Below, piece after piece: positions 48,385 to 57,586 of a stretch of 64,000 nucleotides of DNA (its first letter is position 1; each line of letters begins with the position of its first letter). Location of the stretch: positions 186,001-250,000 of the forward strand of contig NZ_JAUXZY010000004.1 in NCBI RefSeq assembly GCF_030693775.1, read 5' to 3'. This stretch comes from Polynucleobacter sp. (GTDB lineage Bacteria; Pseudomonadota; Gammaproteobacteria; Burkholderiales; Burkholderiaceae). The notes under the pieces were generated by a model. It saw only the letters and a program-made list of their open reading frames with translations, made no database searches and had not been told where the DNA came from. The position numbers were made by a program, and so were the translations under genes.

Positions 48385-49551
48385 TTAGCGGCGACCAAAC
48401 ATCATCTGGCGTGCCAAGCCTGTTTTAACCGGCGGCAACCATTGCAACAGCGATAGCGCAGCGCCACGCGCTGCGATTACGGGGGCGAGTGGTGAGGTAA
48501 ATACGCGTGCTAAAAAATCAGTAATGCCGATGGTTGCTTTCCGATCGGCTTGCCTGCTGAGGCTGTATTCATACAAGGTGTTGTCAATGGCGTTGCGTGA
48601 TTTAGTGACATGCGTTTGCTTTGAAAACAAATCGCTGAGTTGTTCTGCGAGGAGATAGGCATCACGCAAACCCAGATTTAAACCTTGACCAGCGACGGGA
48701 TGAAGCGCTTGCGCTGCATTACCGATCCACACTTCATTGCCTTGCACAATCTCTTTGCGGTAGTTCAGGCCCAGTGGATAGAGTCGCCGATCACGAATCG
48801 ATTTAAATTGGCCTACGCGCGAACCGAAGGTTGATTGAAGCTCATGTAAAAAATCTGCATCGGAAATGCCATTCAGTCTTTCTGCGGTAGTGGGCGAACT
48901 GCACCACACCATATTGAGTACATTGCTACCATGATGGCTAGGCAACAAGGCCAATGGTCCTTCACTAGTGAAGCGCTCCCATGCGTGGTGAGCCTGTGCA
49001 TTTTCCACTTCAACGAGACCAACGAGGGCCGATTGCTGGTAGTCACGGCCTGACTCAACCCAGTCTTGCTGGGTAAAGAGGCCGCCTTCCGCATGCACAA
49101 TGCAGCGGGCACGGGAACGGTCTTGAACTTCGTCTGAGCCCGTGTGTTGCCAAACGAAGTGCGGCGCCTTTTTTTGTAGTTGACGCAAGGACTCTCTGAG
49201 CGCAAGGTGAATACCGCGGTAGCGCACGATATGCCCCAAGGCTTCTTGGCCTAATTCCTCGCGGGTCATGAGTGCGCGTCCAAATTGACCCACATGCGAT
49301 ACATGGACCGAATGGATTGCGCATGAATCACTGGGCCATGCATTAATCGTATCTAGTAATAATTTGCTGCCATGGGATAAAGCAATGCCTCTGGTGTCGC
49401 TGGCAACAATATCGCTATCGTTTTGGGGATTGCGATCAATCAGATGAAGCGAGAGCTCTGGAAACTTCTGTAAGCACCATGCGGCGCAAGCTAAGCCTAC
49501 TGGGCCGCCGCCAATGATTTGTACATCCACAGATGCATTTGATGAAGACAT
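48385..49551 (-). CDS. FAD-dependent ubiquinone ring hydroxylase, UbiH/UbiF/Coq6 family
   Basis: Flavin monooxygenase of 388 residues. The Rossmann dinucleotide fold is VQIIGGGPVGLACAAWCLQK, and the family-specific second FAD motif is IGNAAQALHPVAGQGLNLGL followed by RDAYLLAEQL. It probably hydroxylates the ubiquinone ring; which position cannot be told because UbiH, UbiF, UbiI and UbiM share these motifs. It starts 2 bp after pepP, the same pepP-ubiH pairing as in many proteobacteria. Confidence 0.9.
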   Translation of the reverse strand: MSSSNASVDVQIIGGGPVGLACAAWCLQKFPELSLHLIDRNPQNDSDIVASDTRGIALSHGSKLLLDTINAWPSDSCAIHSVHVSHVGQFGRALMTREELGQEALGHIVRYRGIHLALRESLRQLQKKAPHFVWQHTGSDEVQDRSRARCIVHAEGGLFTQQDWVESGRDYQQSALVGLVEVENAQAHHAWERFTSEGPLALLPSHHGSNVLNMVWCSSPTTAERLNGISDADFLHELQSTFGSRVGQFKSIRDRRLYPLGLNYRKEIVQGNEVWIGNAAQALHPVAGQGLNLGLRDAYLLAEQLSDLFSKQTHVTKSRNAIDNTLYEYSLSRQADRKATIGITDFLARVFTSPLAPVIAARGAALSLLQWLPPVKTGLARQMMFGRR

Positions 49552-49553
49552 GC

Positions 49554-50924
49554 TTAGCCGCGCATCACTGCTTCGATTTCATCGGCCTTGACCGGGACGC
49601 CGCGGGAGATCAAGTCACACCCATTTTTAGTGACTAGGGCATCGTCTTCAATTCGAATACCGATATTCCAAAACGCCTTTGGCACATCGTCTGAAGGGCG
49701 AACATATAGGCCGGGCTCAATGGTCAACATCATGTTCTCTCGAAGAATGCGCCATGGCTTTTCAGTAGCGTTGCTGCTGCCCGCTTCACGATAGGAACCG
49801 ACATCATGCACATCCATGCCTAACCAGTGGCTGGTGCGGTGCATATAAAAACGGCGGTATGCACCTGTTTCGATGGCATTGTCGAGTGAGCCTAACTCAT
49901 GCAATGAGAGGAGTTTTTCATCCAGCATGCCTTGGGTTAAGACGCGGACCGCAGCATCGTGGGGTTGCATAAAAGTGTTACCCGGCTTAGTGGCAGCAAC
50001 TGCCGCTTCTTGCGCAGCTAGGGTGATGTCATATAGCGCGCGCTGCGCTGCTGAATAGCGTCCATTAATTGGAAAAGTACGTGTGATGTCAGAGGCATAG
50101 CCATCGAGTTCACAGCCAGCATCAATCAAACACAGATCCCCAGATCGTAGTTCAGCAGCACTGGCGCGGTAATGCAAGATGCAGGCATTAGCGCCGGCAG
50201 CAACAATACTGTTGTAGGCAACGCTTTGTGCACCGCTATGACGAAACTCGTGCAACAACTCAGCCTCAATTTGGTATTCACGTTGGCCGGGTCGGCAGGT
50301 GCGCATGGCACGCAAATGTGCCTCTGCAGAAATCGCTGCAGCACGGCGCATGGTTTCAATTTCACTAGCATCTTTAAATAGACGCATCTCGTGAACCAGT
50401 GCTTCGATGTCACGAAACTCCGATGGGGCATTGACTCCAGCACGCGCTTGCCCACGAACGCGATCAATCCAATGGCGTATGCGGCGATCGGTTTCAGCGT
50501 TGCTGGCTAAGCGAATGTAGAGCGCTGCTTGATCTGCCAGTAGCTTGGGTAACTCCTGATCCAATTCGGTATTGGGATATGCATGATCAACCCCTAAGTA
50601 GTCTGGCGCTGCTTCGGGTCCTAGGCGCAGGCCATCCCAGATTTCCCGCTCAGCATCTTTAGGGCGGCAAAAAAGATGGGCTACAACGGCATTGCGATCA
50701 ATTTGCAGCACCAGGGTGGCGCCCGGCTCATCAAATCCGGTTAAGTAAAAGAAATCACTGTCATGCCGATAGGGAAATTCACTATCGCGATTGCGCAATT
50801 GCTCTGGCGCTGTGGAGAGAATAGCAATTCCACCACCGGACTGCTCACGAATATGCTTGGCCAACTGGGCGCGGCGCTGACGGTAGAGATCAGCCTGAAA
50901 GACAGGAGGGTTACTTGGGATCAT
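49554..50924 (-). CDS. pepP: Xaa-Pro aminopeptidase P
   Basis: Metallopeptidase releasing N-terminal residues before proline. The N-terminal creatinase-like domain starts FQADLYRQRRAQLAKHI with FYLTGFDEPGATLVLQID; the pita-bread domain has metal ligands in LIDAGCELDGYASDITRTF, HRTSHWLGMDVHDVG, LTIEPGLYV and GIRIEDDALV. Length 456. It overlaps the end of murU by 14 bp. Confidence 0.96.
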   Translation of the reverse strand: MIPSNPPVFQADLYRQRRAQLAKHIREQSGGGIAILSTAPEQLRNRDSEFPYRHDSDFFYLTGFDEPGATLVLQIDRNAVVAHLFCRPKDAEREIWDGLRLGPEAAPDYLGVDHAYPNTELDQELPKLLADQAALYIRLASNAETDRRIRHWIDRVRGQARAGVNAPSEFRDIEALVHEMRLFKDASEIETMRRAAAISAEAHLRAMRTCRPGQREYQIEAELLHEFRHSGAQSVAYNSIVAAGANACILHYRASAAELRSGDLCLIDAGCELDGYASDITRTFPINGRYSAAQRALYDITLAAQEAAVAATKPGNTFMQPHDAAVRVLTQGMLDEKLLSLHELGSLDNAIETGAYRRFYMHRTSHWLGMDVHDVGSYREAGSSNATEKPWRILRENMMLTIEPGLYVRPSDDVPKAFWNIGIRIEDDALVTKNGCDLISRGVPVKADEIEAVMRG

Positions 50925-51651
50925 AGGATTGATTTAGTTCGTATAAACGCTGCGGCGTCCCTACATCGTGCCACGGACCGGTATATTTTTCACCGAAGAC
51001 CTGATTTTTGGCCATAGCCGAGCGTAGTAAAGGGGCTAATTTTGCCGCTTCGCCCAATTTTAGGTCTGCAAACAGGGATTGGTGATAAATGCCGATGCCA
51101 GAAAAGGTCAGTTTCGTCTCCTGCAGTAGGGAGGTGATTGGCTTCTCGCTGACATGCTCGCCATGTAGGTAAAAATCGCCCTCTGGGTGTTGTGGAGGGT
51201 TGGGTACTAGCGCTAAGTATGCAAGTGGCTTAGCGCCACCATCTACATACGCCTGAAAGCGGCTTGTAAATGCAGCAATCGGGAGGCCAGGACAAAATAC
51301 ATCGCCATTGATCACTAAAAAGTAGGGCTCTGGGTTTAATGGCCCCAAGGCCTGGCGGATTCCTCCAGCAGTCTCAAGAGCGGTTTCTTCTGGTGAGTAC
51401 TGGATGTGCGCCCCCCACTTAGTACCGTCACCCAAAGCGAGTTCGATTTGCTCGCCGAGCCACGCATGGTTAATCACGATGCGACTCGTTTTTGCGGCGA
51501 CTAAGGCCTCAATATGCCATTGCAATAATGATTTACCTTGAATTTGCAGGAGCGGCTTTGGTGTTGTATCCGTCAGCGGGCGCATCCGCTCGCCACGTCC
51601 TGCCGCCAATAAAAGGCATGGCAATGCACCGGAGGTAGGAGAGCTATTCAT
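50911..51651 (-). CDS. murU: N-acetylmuramate alpha-1-phosphate uridylyltransferase
   Basis: Nucleotidyltransferase making UDP-MurNAc from MurNAc 1-phosphate in the recycling route that bypasses MurA. The nucleotide-binding start is LLLAAGRGERMRPLTDTTPK with PLLQIQGKSLLQWHIE, and FLVINGDVFC carries the metal-binding Asp. The assignment as MurU rather than another sugar-1-phosphate transferase comes from its partnership with amgK 6 bp upstream and from lptD next door, the same layout as in Pseudomonas. Length 246. Confidence 0.9.
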   Translation of the reverse strand: MNSSPTSGALPCLLLAAGRGERMRPLTDTTPKPLLQIQGKSLLQWHIEALVAAKTSRIVINHAWLGEQIELALGDGTKWGAHIQYSPEETALETAGGIRQALGPLNPEPYFLVINGDVFCPGLPIAAFTSRFQAYVDGGAKPLAYLALVPNPPQHPEGDFYLHGEHVSEKPITSLLQETKLTFSGIGIYHQSLFADLKLGEAAKLAPLLRSAMAKNQVFGEKYTGPWHDVGTPQRLYELNQSYDPK

Positions 51652-51657
51652 AGATTT

Positions 51658-52665
51658 TTACTTTATTGAGCTAATGGCATTAGCGCGCTCTAATATGCGA
51701 GCGAGTGGTTTTAACTCAATGTAGCGATTGGTAGTCGCTAAGGCATATTTCAATACCAGCGGAATATCCTTGAGGTAAGCATCTTTACCATCGCGGTGAT
51801 AAAGACGCGCAAAAATTCCCAATACTTTGATGTGGCGCTGTAAACCCATCCACTCAAAGTCACGATAGAACTCGCCAAAATCAGCATGCATGGGCAAACC
51901 TTTTTTACGACCCAATTCCCAATAACGCGCAACCCAATCGATTACCCGTTCTTCAGGCCACTCAATATAAGCATCGCGCCACAGGGATGCAGCATCATAA
52001 GTGATCGGCCCATAGACAGCATCTTGAAAATCCAAGATGCCAGGATTATGAATTTCAGTACACATTAAATTGCGCGAATGGAAATCACGATGGACATACA
52101 CCTGCGGCTGCGCCATATTATTTTTTAAAATCAAATGAAATGCATTGCGCATGTATTTTTCTTCATCTGCAGTCAGTTCAAATTGCAGGTGTTTTTTTAA
52201 ATACCACTCCGGTAGAAGATCCAATTCCCGCTGCAATAGCGCTTCGGAATACTCTGGTAATACACCAGGATGACTAGCCAATTGCATTTCTACTAATGCA
52301 TCGATTGCATCGCCATATAAGCTATCCGCATTGGAATCATTGAGGGCGGTCAGGTAAGTTGTGGAGCCTAAATCGCTCAGCAGTAAAAACCCATCCAACG
52401 TATTTTTTTCCAGAACACGCGGTACGTGTAGCTCTGCTTTTTGTAGTAATTCGGCGATCGCAATAAAGGGCTCAACCGGTTCGGATTGCGGGGGTGCATC
52501 CATCACAATCAGGGTGGGGTAAAGGGCATTTTGGCTATGGAGCCGGAAATAGCGCCGAAAGCTCGCATCAGACGATGCGGGCACCAGTGATGGCAGGTCT
52601 AGCTCCCAGCTGGCGGGGAGGCCTTCTAGCCATTGGCGGAGGGTATCAAGGCGGGTATTAGGCAT
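51658..52665 (-). CDS. amgK: N-acetylmuramate/N-acetylglucosamine anomeric kinase
   Basis: Aminoglycoside-phosphotransferase-fold kinase phosphorylating the anomeric hydroxyl of MurNAc. The catalytic loop is VYVHRDFHSRNLMCTEI and the metal-binding DFQ motif PGILDFQDAVYGPITYDAAS. Length 335. It pairs with murU and is divergent from lptD with 31 bp between start codons, the layout known from Pseudomonas. Confidence 0.92.
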   Translation of the reverse strand: MPNTRLDTLRQWLEGLPASWELDLPSLVPASSDASFRRYFRLHSQNALYPTLIVMDAPPQSEPVEPFIAIAELLQKAELHVPRVLEKNTLDGFLLLSDLGSTTYLTALNDSNADSLYGDAIDALVEMQLASHPGVLPEYSEALLQRELDLLPEWYLKKHLQFELTADEEKYMRNAFHLILKNNMAQPQVYVHRDFHSRNLMCTEIHNPGILDFQDAVYGPITYDAASLWRDAYIEWPEERVIDWVARYWELGRKKGLPMHADFGEFYRDFEWMGLQRHIKVLGIFARLYHRDGKDAYLKDIPLVLKYALATTNRYIELKPLARILERANAISSIK

Positions 52666-52674
52666 ATCGATTCG

Positions 52675-52680
52675 TATAAT
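52675..52680 (+). promoter_or_regulatory. Perfect -10 box in front of lptD
   Basis: TATAAT at 52675-52680, 16 bases before the lptD ATG. No good -35 is present at 16-18 bp. If used, the transcript would have only about a 10-base leader and no clear Shine-Dalgarno site. Confidence 0.45.
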
Positions 52681-52696
52681 AAGTGGGTCTGGATCT

Positions 52697-55174
52697 ATGA
52701 GCCATTATCGCCGTCGCGCTGGTCTTTGCGCCCCCCTTATTTTTACCCCATTTTTACGAGTAATGATGGGGTGTTTTTGGCTGTATTTTTCAGCGACCGC
52801 ATTTGCTCAGGCACCGGCCTCAAGTCTCTCATCTTCGCAGCGCACTAACCCTAATTTTGTCTTGGTTCCCGACCGCGGCAATGTCAGCGTTTTAAAGCTA
52901 GACGATCAATTGCGCGTTGGAAAACCCATTTCAGATAACCAAGCATTAACGTTCACCTTTAGTGATTCGATTGAGGGCATTGTTGATCGTGAAATGAAGC
53001 TGAAGGGCCGCGCTCAAATTCGGCGAAACGATACCGTGCTCAAGGCCAATGAAATTATTTATCACCCTGATACGGACATTGCCGATCTGATCGGCAATGT
53101 TGAAATGATTAAAGGTAACTCGACATTTCGAGGGCCAAAAGCCAGCTTTAAAGTAGATGCGCGGCAAGGCGAGATGCAGGAGCCAAGTTATGAAATTCGC
53201 GATAACCGCTCAAGTGGTAAGGCAAAAAAGTTAACGATTCAATCGTCCGATATTTTTGTATTTGATAAGGGCACTTACTCCACCTGTTCGCCTGACAATC
53301 TAGATTGGTATTTCACTGCAGACCGCATGGAAGTCGACAACGAGCAAAAAGAAATGACGGGCACGAATGGCGTAATGCGATTCTTCGATGTGCCGATTGC
53401 ATACACGCCTTACTTTAGTTTGCCAACCTCCAATCAGCGGCGCTCGGGTTTGCTTGCTCCGATTGCTGGCTATAGCTCAAATAATGGCATTGATATCACT
53501 CAGCCCTATTACTTTAATATTGCGCCTAATCGTGATTTACTGATCATGCCGCGCTACATGACATTTCGGGGTACGCAATTGGGCGGGTCGTATCGCTACA
53601 TTGATCCAAAGTACTCCGGAACCGTAGCAGCGGAATACTTGCCTTACGACAAGATACTGGGGCGCGATCGCTGGAAGTACGATTGGCAGCAACGCCAAAG
53701 CATTGCTCCTACTTGGAATGCGTATGCGAACATTGCGCGGGTCTCGGATAATTTATACCCGATTGATTTTTCAAGAACCTTAGCGGGCGGTATCACTAAT
53801 CAATTTAGACAAGAGGTAGGAACTACATCCTTAATCAAAGGGTGGAATGTTTCGGCTAGAGCTATGACCTTCCAGACCTTGCAGCCGGATCCTACTGTCA
53901 CAGTTCAATCTCCCTACAACGTCTTGCCACAAGTCGTTGCGGCGTATAACAGCCAGAACGCCTTACTGACTCCGGATCGCAGGCAGCAATTTGTTAGTCT
54001 GCCTACTGGCCCACAAGTAAGTTTTTCAAGTGACTTCACCCGCTTTGCCTATAACATCGGCGGTAATTTGGCAGCTACTGCGCCGGGTGTATTTAGTCAA
54101 GCTGATCGAACTGTGGTCAAGGCCGCAGTGGGTATGCCAAAGATCACCCCTGGTTACTACATTAAGCCGAGGCTGAGTGTGCAGTCGAATAATTACAATG
54201 CCACCGCATTCATACCCGGTTATCCGCCAGCGCAGGGCTTCACCATACCCACCTTTAGTTTGGACTCGGGCTTAGCGTTTGAGCGAGAGGCGGCCGAGCT
54301 CAAGGGCTTTTTTGGACGGGATATGTTGGTGACGATGGAGCCACGTGCTTTCTACGTCTTCACGCCATTTCAAGACCAGACAAATACCCCGTTATTTGAT
54401 ACCGCGAATGCCGGTTTTGGTATTACCCAAATTTTCAGCGAAAACACCTTTGTCGGTAATGACCGTATAGCGGATAACAACAAGTTAACCATGGGCGTTA
54501 CAAGTCGCATGATCGAAGCAGCTACTGGAGCGGAACGCGCCAACCTCACCTTAGCTCAGCGCCAGGATTTCACTGGGCAACGGGTCGGGTTGACAAATAC
54601 GATACAAAATCCCACTACGTATTCCGATACCTTGGGCGCTGGCTCGGTTCGGCTTATGGGAAACTTTAATGTGGATGCATTCGGCCAGTACAACACCCAG
54701 CTCAATCGCCTCGTTCAGACAACAGTTGGTGGTAGTTGGCGACCCACCATGGGTCGAAGCCTTAATTTTGGCTATCGCAACGTTTGGAGCCCACCCGTAT
54801 CAGCCTCGCCAGAAAATAACTTAGCAGGATCGCCAGGTGTTACCACCACCGATCAATACAATATTTCCGGGCAGTGGCCCATAACCCGCAAGATTTCCAC
54901 GCTAGGCCGCTGGGGATATGACTCCTTGACCATGAATACCCTTAATTTACTAGCGGCTTTGGAATACAAAGAGGACTGCTGGACCGGTCGATTTGCTTAC
55001 TCTCAGGTTCGCAACACCACCCAAATCACCACGACCCAGGTGCTTTTTCAAATCGAATTTAGGGGATTTGGTGCCGCCGGTAGTAATCCAGTTGATATCA
55101 TGAGGTTAAATGTTCCGGGATACATGCCGACTACCAGAACATTACCGCCCTCAATTTATGAGAACTACCAATGA
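52697..55174 (+). CDS. lptD: LPS-assembly protein LptD
   Basis: Outer-membrane beta-barrel that places LPS on the cell surface together with LptE. After a signal peptide (MMGCFWLYFSATAFAQA) comes an OstA-like N-terminal domain (LTFTFSDSIEGIVDREMKLK; NEIIYHPDTDIADLIGNVEM) and a large barrel with VPIAYTPYFSLPTSNQRRSG typical of LptD. The mature protein has only two cysteines, about residues 197 and 761, instead of the four of E. coli LptD. Length 825. It overlaps surA by 4 bp. Confidence 0.96.
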   Translation: MSHYRRRAGLCAPLIFTPFLRVMMGCFWLYFSATAFAQAPASSLSSSQRTNPNFVLVPDRGNVSVLKLDDQLRVGKPISDNQALTFTFSDSIEGIVDREMKLKGRAQIRRNDTVLKANEIIYHPDTDIADLIGNVEMIKGNSTFRGPKASFKVDARQGEMQEPSYEIRDNRSSGKAKKLTIQSSDIFVFDKGTYSTCSPDNLDWYFTADRMEVDNEQKEMTGTNGVMRFFDVPIAYTPYFSLPTSNQRRSGLLAPIAGYSSNNGIDITQPYYFNIAPNRDLLIMPRYMTFRGTQLGGSYRYIDPKYSGTVAAEYLPYDKILGRDRWKYDWQQRQSIAPTWNAYANIARVSDNLYPIDFSRTLAGGITNQFRQEVGTTSLIKGWNVSARAMTFQTLQPDPTVTVQSPYNVLPQVVAAYNSQNALLTPDRRQQFVSLPTGPQVSFSSDFTRFAYNIGGNLAATAPGVFSQADRTVVKAAVGMPKITPGYYIKPRLSVQSNNYNATAFIPGYPPAQGFTIPTFSLDSGLAFEREAAELKGFFGRDMLVTMEPRAFYVFTPFQDQTNTPLFDTANAGFGITQIFSENTFVGNDRIADNNKLTMGVTSRMIEAATGAERANLTLAQRQDFTGQRVGLTNTIQNPTTYSDTLGAGSVRLMGNFNVDAFGQYNTQLNRLVQTTVGGSWRPTMGRSLNFGYRNVWSPPVSASPENNLAGSPGVTTTDQYNISGQWPITRKISTLGRWGYDSLTMNTLNLLAALEYKEDCWTGRFAYSQVRNTTQITTTQVLFQIEFRGFGAAGSNPVDIMRLNVPGYMPTTRTLPPSIYENYQ

Positions 55175-56604
55175 CGTTTTGCATGAACCGCAGCATTAAG
55201 TTAATCCGCACTCTTTTTTTGTTTGCCTGTGTTGCCCTGGCATTACCCAGTTACGCCCAATCGAATGCCCCTGCCAATGCGCCTGACAGCAAGATACGGG
55301 ATATTGATGGCGTCGCCGCTGTAGTCAATACAGGTTACGTTACCCGTAAAGAAATTGATGACCGGATGGCAACGATTATGAAACAGGGTGGTGGCGCAGC
55401 GATGCCAGACAAAGAAACCCTGCGCAAGCAAGTACTAGAGCGCCTGATTGTAGAAAAAATTCAATTGCAAGATGCCGAGCAGAGTGGCATTAGTGTTAGT
55501 AATGCGGAGCTCGATAAAATTATTGCCGATATTGCTGCTCGTAATAAGTTAACGATGGCGGAATTTCGGGCCACCATTCAGAAGTCAGGGTCGAGTTTTG
55601 AGCGCTATCGCGAGATGTTGCGCGATGACATCATTGTCACGCGCTTTCGGGAACGTGAGGTGGATTCGCAGATAAAAATCTCCGACGCCGAAGTCGATAA
55701 CTACATTAGCGAACGTACACGAGCCATGAATTCCCCAGCAGCCAATACTCCGGGAGCGGGTGGACAAGAAGAGTTGGACGTGGCTCAAATCTTTATTCCG
55801 GTTGACACCAATGCTGGTCCTGGCGCGATTGCAGAGGCGCGCAAACAGGCCGATGCCTTATTGCGGGAAGCGCGTGGCGATGTGGATTTCTTGCAGCTTG
55901 GCGCAAAGGCAGCAAAAGAAAACCCACGTATTAAATTCCAAAATTTGGGGTACCGAACACCAGACCGTTTGCCACAACTTTTTCTTGAGGCGGTGCGCAA
56001 TATTGGATCGGGACAGCTTGCTAATAGTGTAGTAAAAAGCCCTGCTGGATTTCACGTACTTAAAGTGTTAGATCGTCGTGTCATCGCAGCAGCAGGGCAA
56101 GCCCCAACTCTAGAAGCGGTAGGTGACACCACACCCAAAAACATTACGATTACAGAGACCAATGCGCGGCATATCTTGCTGCGCAATCGGGCTGGGCTAA
56201 CGGATGCAGATGCGGAGCGCCGTTTGGCTGGATACCGTGATCAAGTTCGCGCCAAGGCGGCCGATTTCGGTGAATTAGCGAAGAAACACTCCGAGGATGG
56301 CTCGGCTGCCAACGGCGGTGTTTTGGGGTGGATGTCCCCCGGTCAGTTGGTGCCTGAGTTTGAGGTCGCTATGAATCGATTGCAAATTGGCGAAGTGAGT
56401 AATCCGGTGAGGACCGAGTTTGGTTGGCACTTAATTCAAGTACTTGAGCGTAGAGAGGCTCAGCTTACCGTCGAAAAGCAGCGTGAATTCGCACGGGCTG
56501 CTATACGTGAACGTAAGTTTGAGCAGCTCTATCAAGATTGGCTCCGTCAATTGCGAGATACAGCGACTGTGCGCATTCTTAACCTAGACAATGTCACGCG
56601 TTGA
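55171..56604 (+). CDS. surA: Periplasmic chaperone/peptidyl-prolyl isomerase SurA
   Basis: Chaperone for outer-membrane proteins, including LptD. Signal peptide TLFLFACVALALPSYAQS, SurA N-terminal domain (LRKQVLERLIVEKIQLQDAE), and two parvulin domains: a degenerate first one (about 205-300, ELDVAQIFIPVD) and an active-type second one (TETNARHILLRNRAG ... GVLGWMSPGQLVPEFEVAM). Length 477. The lptD-surA-pdxA-rsmA order is conserved; it overlaps pdxA by 14 bp. Confidence 0.96.
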   Translation: MTFCMNRSIKLIRTLFLFACVALALPSYAQSNAPANAPDSKIRDIDGVAAVVNTGYVTRKEIDDRMATIMKQGGGAAMPDKETLRKQVLERLIVEKIQLQDAEQSGISVSNAELDKIIADIAARNKLTMAEFRATIQKSGSSFERYREMLRDDIIVTRFREREVDSQIKISDAEVDNYISERTRAMNSPAANTPGAGGQEELDVAQIFIPVDTNAGPGAIAEARKQADALLREARGDVDFLQLGAKAAKENPRIKFQNLGYRTPDRLPQLFLEAVRNIGSGQLANSVVKSPAGFHVLKVLDRRVIAAAGQAPTLEAVGDTTPKNITITETNARHILLRNRAGLTDADAERRLAGYRDQVRAKAADFGELAKKHSEDGSAANGGVLGWMSPGQLVPEFEVAMNRLQIGEVSNPVRTEFGWHLIQVLERREAQLTVEKQREFARAAIRERKFEQLYQDWLRQLRDTATVRILNLDNVTR

Positions 56605-57586
56605 TTTAGTCATTACAACGGGCGAGCCGGCCGGCATCGGTCCTGAGGTATCGCTACAAGCAGCACAGGTATTTTTGCAAGAGCAGGCAGATGCCAACAT
56701 TACATTGATTGGTGATCCAAGCCTTTTTGGTGAGGGTGTAAGGCATCCGCGCTTGCAGATGGAGTCCGTGAAATTAAGTAAGCCTGCGGTGTCAGGCGTG
56801 CTCGATGTCAATAATGCAGCCTATGTACTGGCTACACTCGATTCCGCAGTAGCTGGATGTCAGGCGGGGCGTTTTCAAGCCATGGTGACTGCACCCGTGC
56901 ACAAGGGGATTATCAATCAGTCTGGCATTGCATTTACAGGGCACACAGAGTATTTGGCAGCAGCATGTGGCGTAAAGCGTGTAGTGATGCTGTTGTGTGC
57001 CAACCTTCCTGCTGGTTTAATGGGTTTACAGCGGAGTCTGCCATTGCGCGTTGCTCTGGCAACCATCCATGTGCCGCTTGCTTTGGTTCCAGCTCAGATC
57101 ACGGTCAAGTCGGTATTGGAAACGATTGAAATTCTGCACACCGGTTTGAAGAGTCAATTTGGCATTGCCGCGCCACGAATTTTGGTAGCAGGATTAAATC
57201 CGCATGCAGGTGAAGGCGGCTATTTGGGCTCAGAAGAAAGTGCCATCATTGAGCCGGCACTTGCACAGGCACAGCAATCCGGCGTTCGGGTAGAAGGGCC
57301 ATTTCCGGGGGATACCTTGTTTGATTTTCGATCACTGGATCAGGTAGACGCCTATTTAGCCATGTACCACGATCAAGGCTTGGCCCCCTTTAAATTTGTT
57401 GCCTTTAATACTGGCGTGAACGTGACCCTTGGATTACCAATTATTCGAACCTCAGTAGATCATGGCACTGCTCTCGATATTGCTGGCAAGGGAGTCGCTG
57501 ACGCAGGCAGCATGCTGGAAGCTTTGCGTCTGGGATTTCAGCTGGCCCGGCATCGAAAGGCTGCGTTAGATGCATCAGGCTCGTAA
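56591..57586 (+). CDS. pdxA: 4-hydroxythreonine-4-phosphate dehydrogenase
   Basis: NAD-dependent step of pyridoxal phosphate synthesis. Metal-binding histidines lie in TAPVHKGIINQSGIAFTGHT, AMYHDQGLAPFKFVAF and IIRTSVDHGTALDIAGKGVA; the N terminus LVITTGEPAGIGPEVSLQA is characteristic. Length 331. It overlaps surA by 14 bp and rsmA by 17 bp. Confidence 0.97.
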   Translation: MSRVDLVITTGEPAGIGPEVSLQAAQVFLQEQADANITLIGDPSLFGEGVRHPRLQMESVKLSKPAVSGVLDVNNAAYVLATLDSAVAGCQAGRFQAMVTAPVHKGIINQSGIAFTGHTEYLAAACGVKRVVMLLCANLPAGLMGLQRSLPLRVALATIHVPLALVPAQITVKSVLETIEILHTGLKSQFGIAAPRILVAGLNPHAGEGGYLGSEESAIIEPALAQAQQSGVRVEGPFPGDTLFDFRSLDQVDAYLAMYHDQGLAPFKFVAFNTGVNVTLGLPIIRTSVDHGTALDIAGKGVADAGSMLEALRLGFQLARHRKAALDASGS

